From contig JAHEHB010000006.1 in assembly GCA_024644775.1 (NCBI GenBank), forward strand, positions 1-33,839: a stretch of 33,839 nucleotides of DNA, given 5' to 3'. The translations under genes and the position numbers were made by a program. Numbering within the stretch: the first letter of the stretch is position 1; the number at the start of each line of letters is the position of its first letter. The notes under the pieces are model-generated. The model ran no database searches, was not told the DNA's origin, and saw nothing but the letters and a program-made list of their open reading frames with translations. This DNA comes from Deltaproteobacteria bacterium (lineage in GTDB: Bacteria > Desulfobacterota > Desulfobacteria > Desulfobacterales > SURF-15). Positions 32,276 through 33,839 of this stretch are shown one piece after another.

Positions 32276-33331
32276 TCAAACCGGAACGAAATTGAACCAA
32301 TCCTTGTTGTATGTGCGCAAATACTCTTCGGTCGCCTTTCGGCCCTCGGCAAGTAAATCGTCCTGGTCTTTTTTGGTGAGATTAAATTGCGTTGCCTTTA
32401 TTGCCATCGTGTTTATCCGAATAGTACGGTGCCAGTCGTGAGGATCGAGGTGTCGTTTGTTCGCATACGCGTGGAGGATGTTCGTTAGGGCAATCACAAA
32501 TTTGAAGAAATTTTCTGTTTTATATTGATCCTCGTCTTTTCTTATTTGGCCGATTTCCAATTCGGCCGGCGTATCCAAGCGGAACCCCAATGTGGATTTG
32601 TTATACTGCCGAGGCGTTCGACCTCTGATGGTTTCAATGACTTCTCCATCGAGTGGTTTTTTTACATAGGGCGCAACATCAAAAAATTGAATGGGGTAGT
32701 TATCCAAAACGCCACCGTCGACAAAAACGTCCCGTCCACGATCCATTTCCTTGTCGATCCCCGGGTTTCCCATTATACTTCCTTTTTTATCGATGTTTTT
32801 ATCCTGAATGAAAATGGCCCGAAAGTAGATAGGAATCGACATGGAAATCCGGACTGCACGTTCAACGAACAGGTCAGGTGTGTGATCCTTTGAAAATAAT
32901 ATCGTATTCCCTTTAGAAATATTGCAGCCTGTAACGAGGAGCTCATTTCCGGTTTCTTCAAAGAGTTGCTGAAAGGTGATGTGATTGCGTTTAAAGCGGC
33001 GCTTAGTAATATCTTGCGCCCATTGATAGAACTTATCACCTTTATGCCAGCCATAGCGATTCAAGAGTCGATGGGCATCCCGTACGATGCCTACGTTGTC
33101 ATCTGCGAATTTCTCAAACTTCGTTCGCCGTTGGATTTTTTCGATTTCAGTCAATTTGTTTTTGTAGTAGCAGCAAAGCCATGCGGAAATCGCGCCGGCC
33201 GATGTTCCGCAAAAGCGCTGCACATTCTGTAAAATGCCATTTTCTTTCAATACTTTTAGCGCCCCCACGTAGGCGATGCCCTTGACACCGCCTCCTTCAA
33301 AGACTAAATTTCTGACGTGTTTTGGTTTCAT
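32276..33331 (-). CDS. Patatin-like phospholipase family protein
   Basis: This 351-residue protein has the patatin fold. The oxyanion loop is G13-G-G-V-K-G18, the nucleophile is S44 in G42-T-S-A-G46, and the dyad aspartate is D205 in VDGGVLDNYP. The C-terminal third (about 230-350) is a less conserved, charged extension. No signal peptide is seen, so it is probably cytoplasmic or delivered by another route. The start chosen is ATG at 33331 with GGGAGGGG upstream; an in-frame ATG at 33346 and a longer frame to 33406 are less likely. It is convergent with the PEP-CTERM remnant and does not appear to belong to the acid-degrading genes. Patatin-like proteins hydrolyse membrane lipids. Confidence 0.92.
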   Translation of the reverse strand: MKPKHVRNLVFEGGGVKGIAYVGALKVLKENGILQNVQRFCGTSAGAISAWLCCYYKNKLTEIEKIQRRTKFEKFADDNVGIVRDAHRLLNRYGWHKGDKFYQWAQDITKRRFKRNHITFQQLFEETGNELLVTGCNISKGNTILFSKDHTPDLFVERAVRISMSIPIYFRAIFIQDKNIDKKGSIMGNPGIDKEMDRGRDVFVDGGVLDNYPIQFFDVAPYVKKPLDGEVIETIRGRTPRQYNKSTLGFRLDTPAELEIGQIRKDEDQYKTENFFKFVIALTNILHAYANKRHLDPHDWHRTIRINTMAIKATQFNLTKKDQDDLLAEGRKATEEYLRTYNKDWFNFVPV

Positions 33332-33404
33332 AATCCCCTCCCGCATGTCTGAATATGATAAAGACGGTCTTTTGAGCATGTTTTCTACACGAATTTCTAA
33401 GAAC

Positions 33405-33433
33405 AATATAAATATTTGTTATGATTCTGTAAA
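33405..33433 (-). promoter_or_regulatory. Candidate promoter of the patatin-like gene
   Basis: On the minus strand TTTACA at 33433-33428 is followed after 17 bases by TATATT at 33410-33405. Each hexamer matches the sigma-70 consensus in five of six positions. The predicted transcript start lies about 65 bases upstream of the chosen ATG at 33331, which also supports that start. Confidence 0.5.
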
Positions 33434-33501
33434 TATCAACCTTTTCAATTAACATTTTTTTTGAAAATATGTTTCAATCCGGGAGAAGATCATCAGATTA
33501 A

Positions 33502-33711
33502 CTAGAAATTTTTTGCGTTCCTTTTATCATCGTTTTGGGGCATGCAACGTATTACCCAAGATTTGGATTTGAAACTGCGAGTCGTTATGCTATACGATGT
33601 GAGTGGAACGTGCCGGATGAGGCATTTCTGATATGGGTGTTAAACCTTTCAGAACTGCAGAGAGTCTCGGGAGCCGCCAGATTTCCACCGGAATTCGCCG
33701 CGGCAATTTAA
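33502..33711 (+). pseudogene. C-terminal remnant of a GNAT N-acetyltransferase
   Basis: The frame reads PFIIVLGHATYYPRFGFETA, then RYAIRCEWNVPDEAF and a terminal ARFPPEF. This is the well-known end of YhbS-like GNAT acetyltransferases, in which HxxYYxRFGF and V-P-D-x-A-F are conserved. A stop codon at 33499-33501 and the absence of the acetyl-CoA loop upstream show that the N-terminal two thirds are missing. No start codon or ribosome-binding site is visible. It is therefore a non-functional remnant. Confidence 0.75.
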
Positions 33712-33741
33712 AACGAACTGCTATATCGATTTATTGTAAAC

Positions 33742-33839
33742 ATGACCAATCTGGCAATCGCACTGGTTCTTTCCGCCGCGTTTATTCATGCATCGTGGAA
33801 TTTTCTTGCCAAACGTGCAGGTGGTGGCCCTGCGTTTGT
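33742..33839 (+). CDS. EamA/DMT family transporter, N-terminal part
   Basis: The first 32 codons are in the window; the gene continues past its right edge. The peptide starts with a hydrophobic helix followed by HASWNFLAKRAGG (about residues 17-29), which is characteristic of EamA-type drug/metabolite transporters (H-A-x-W-N-x-x-x-K). The start ATG at 33742 has no strong Shine-Dalgarno sequence. The substrate cannot be judged. Confidence 0.62.
   Translation, partial: MTNLAIALVLSAAFIHASWNFLAKRAGGGPAF

Noticed and set aside
1..33839. CRISPR array, tRNA, rRNA, integrase or insertion sequence
   Set aside because: I saw no regularly spaced repeats, no cloverleaf-like or conserved rRNA sequence and no transposase or integrase motifs in any frame.

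Overview
The window looks like a chromosomal segment of an anaerobic, Gram-negative, Desulfobacterota-like bacterium. This is inferred from the gene repertoire: a coenzyme-B12 glutamate mutase module, Fe-S fumarase-type and LeuCD-type hydratases, TRAP-TAXI and tripartite tricarboxylate (TTT) importers, and a PEP-CTERM remnant. No rRNA, tRNA, transposase, phage gene or CRISPR array was found. Almost everything concerns import and breakdown of small, probably branched, di- and hydroxy-carboxylic acids.

Layout. (1) Positions 1-11910 are a minus-strand operon-like run. In transcription order it holds a GntR/FCD regulator, a TAXI solute-binding protein, a fused TRAP permease, an RraA-like aldolase, a 2-hydroxyacid dehydrogenase, an HpcH/HpaI aldolase, an AtuA-like protein with its small partner, fumarase/mesaconase-type alpha and beta subunits, and glutamate mutase GlmS, GlmL and the first codons of GlmE. 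(2) Positions 12212-19332 are a second minus-strand series: a CitE-type lyase, a CaiB-type CoA-transferase, gene remnants (half a TctA, a RraA/UxaA chimera, an NHL-repeat tail), an Ldh-type oxidoreductase and two more 2-hydroxyacid dehydrogenases. (3) Positions 19333-19823 are a divergent regulatory region with several palindromes and repeats. (4) Positions 19824-26121 are a plus-strand operon: HMG-CoA-lyase-like enzyme, TctC, CaiB-type CoA-transferase, TctA, TctB and an AtuA-like chimera. (5) Positions 26263-31819 are plus-strand: LeuC-like, a dihydrolipoamide-dehydrogenase-like flavoprotein, LeuD-like, a tiny LarA remnant, an internally deleted DUF6282-like gene and a fumarate-reductase-type flavoprotein. 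(6) Positions 31974-33839 hold a PEP-CTERM tail with a strong terminator, a patatin-like phospholipase, a GNAT acetyltransferase tail and the start of an EamA-type transporter.

Working model (inference). Glutamate mutase plus a mesaconase-type hydratase matches the methylaspartate route: glutamate, 3-methylaspartate, mesaconate, citramalate. A CaiB-type CoA-transferase followed by a CitE-type lyase could activate citramalate and cleave it to acetyl-CoA and pyruvate. LeuCD-like, HMG-CoA-lyase-like and RraA/HpcH aldolases would handle related hydroxy acids. The importers and hydroxyacid dehydrogenases would feed these routes. No methylaspartate ammonia-lyase is visible, but the operon continues past position 1.

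The most unusual property is the number of truncated, internally deleted or chimeric genes, at least eight. Several keep a ribosome-binding site and a clean reading frame across the junction. This may be real genome erosion and recombination, or an assembly artefact, and read mapping across the junctions would separate the two.
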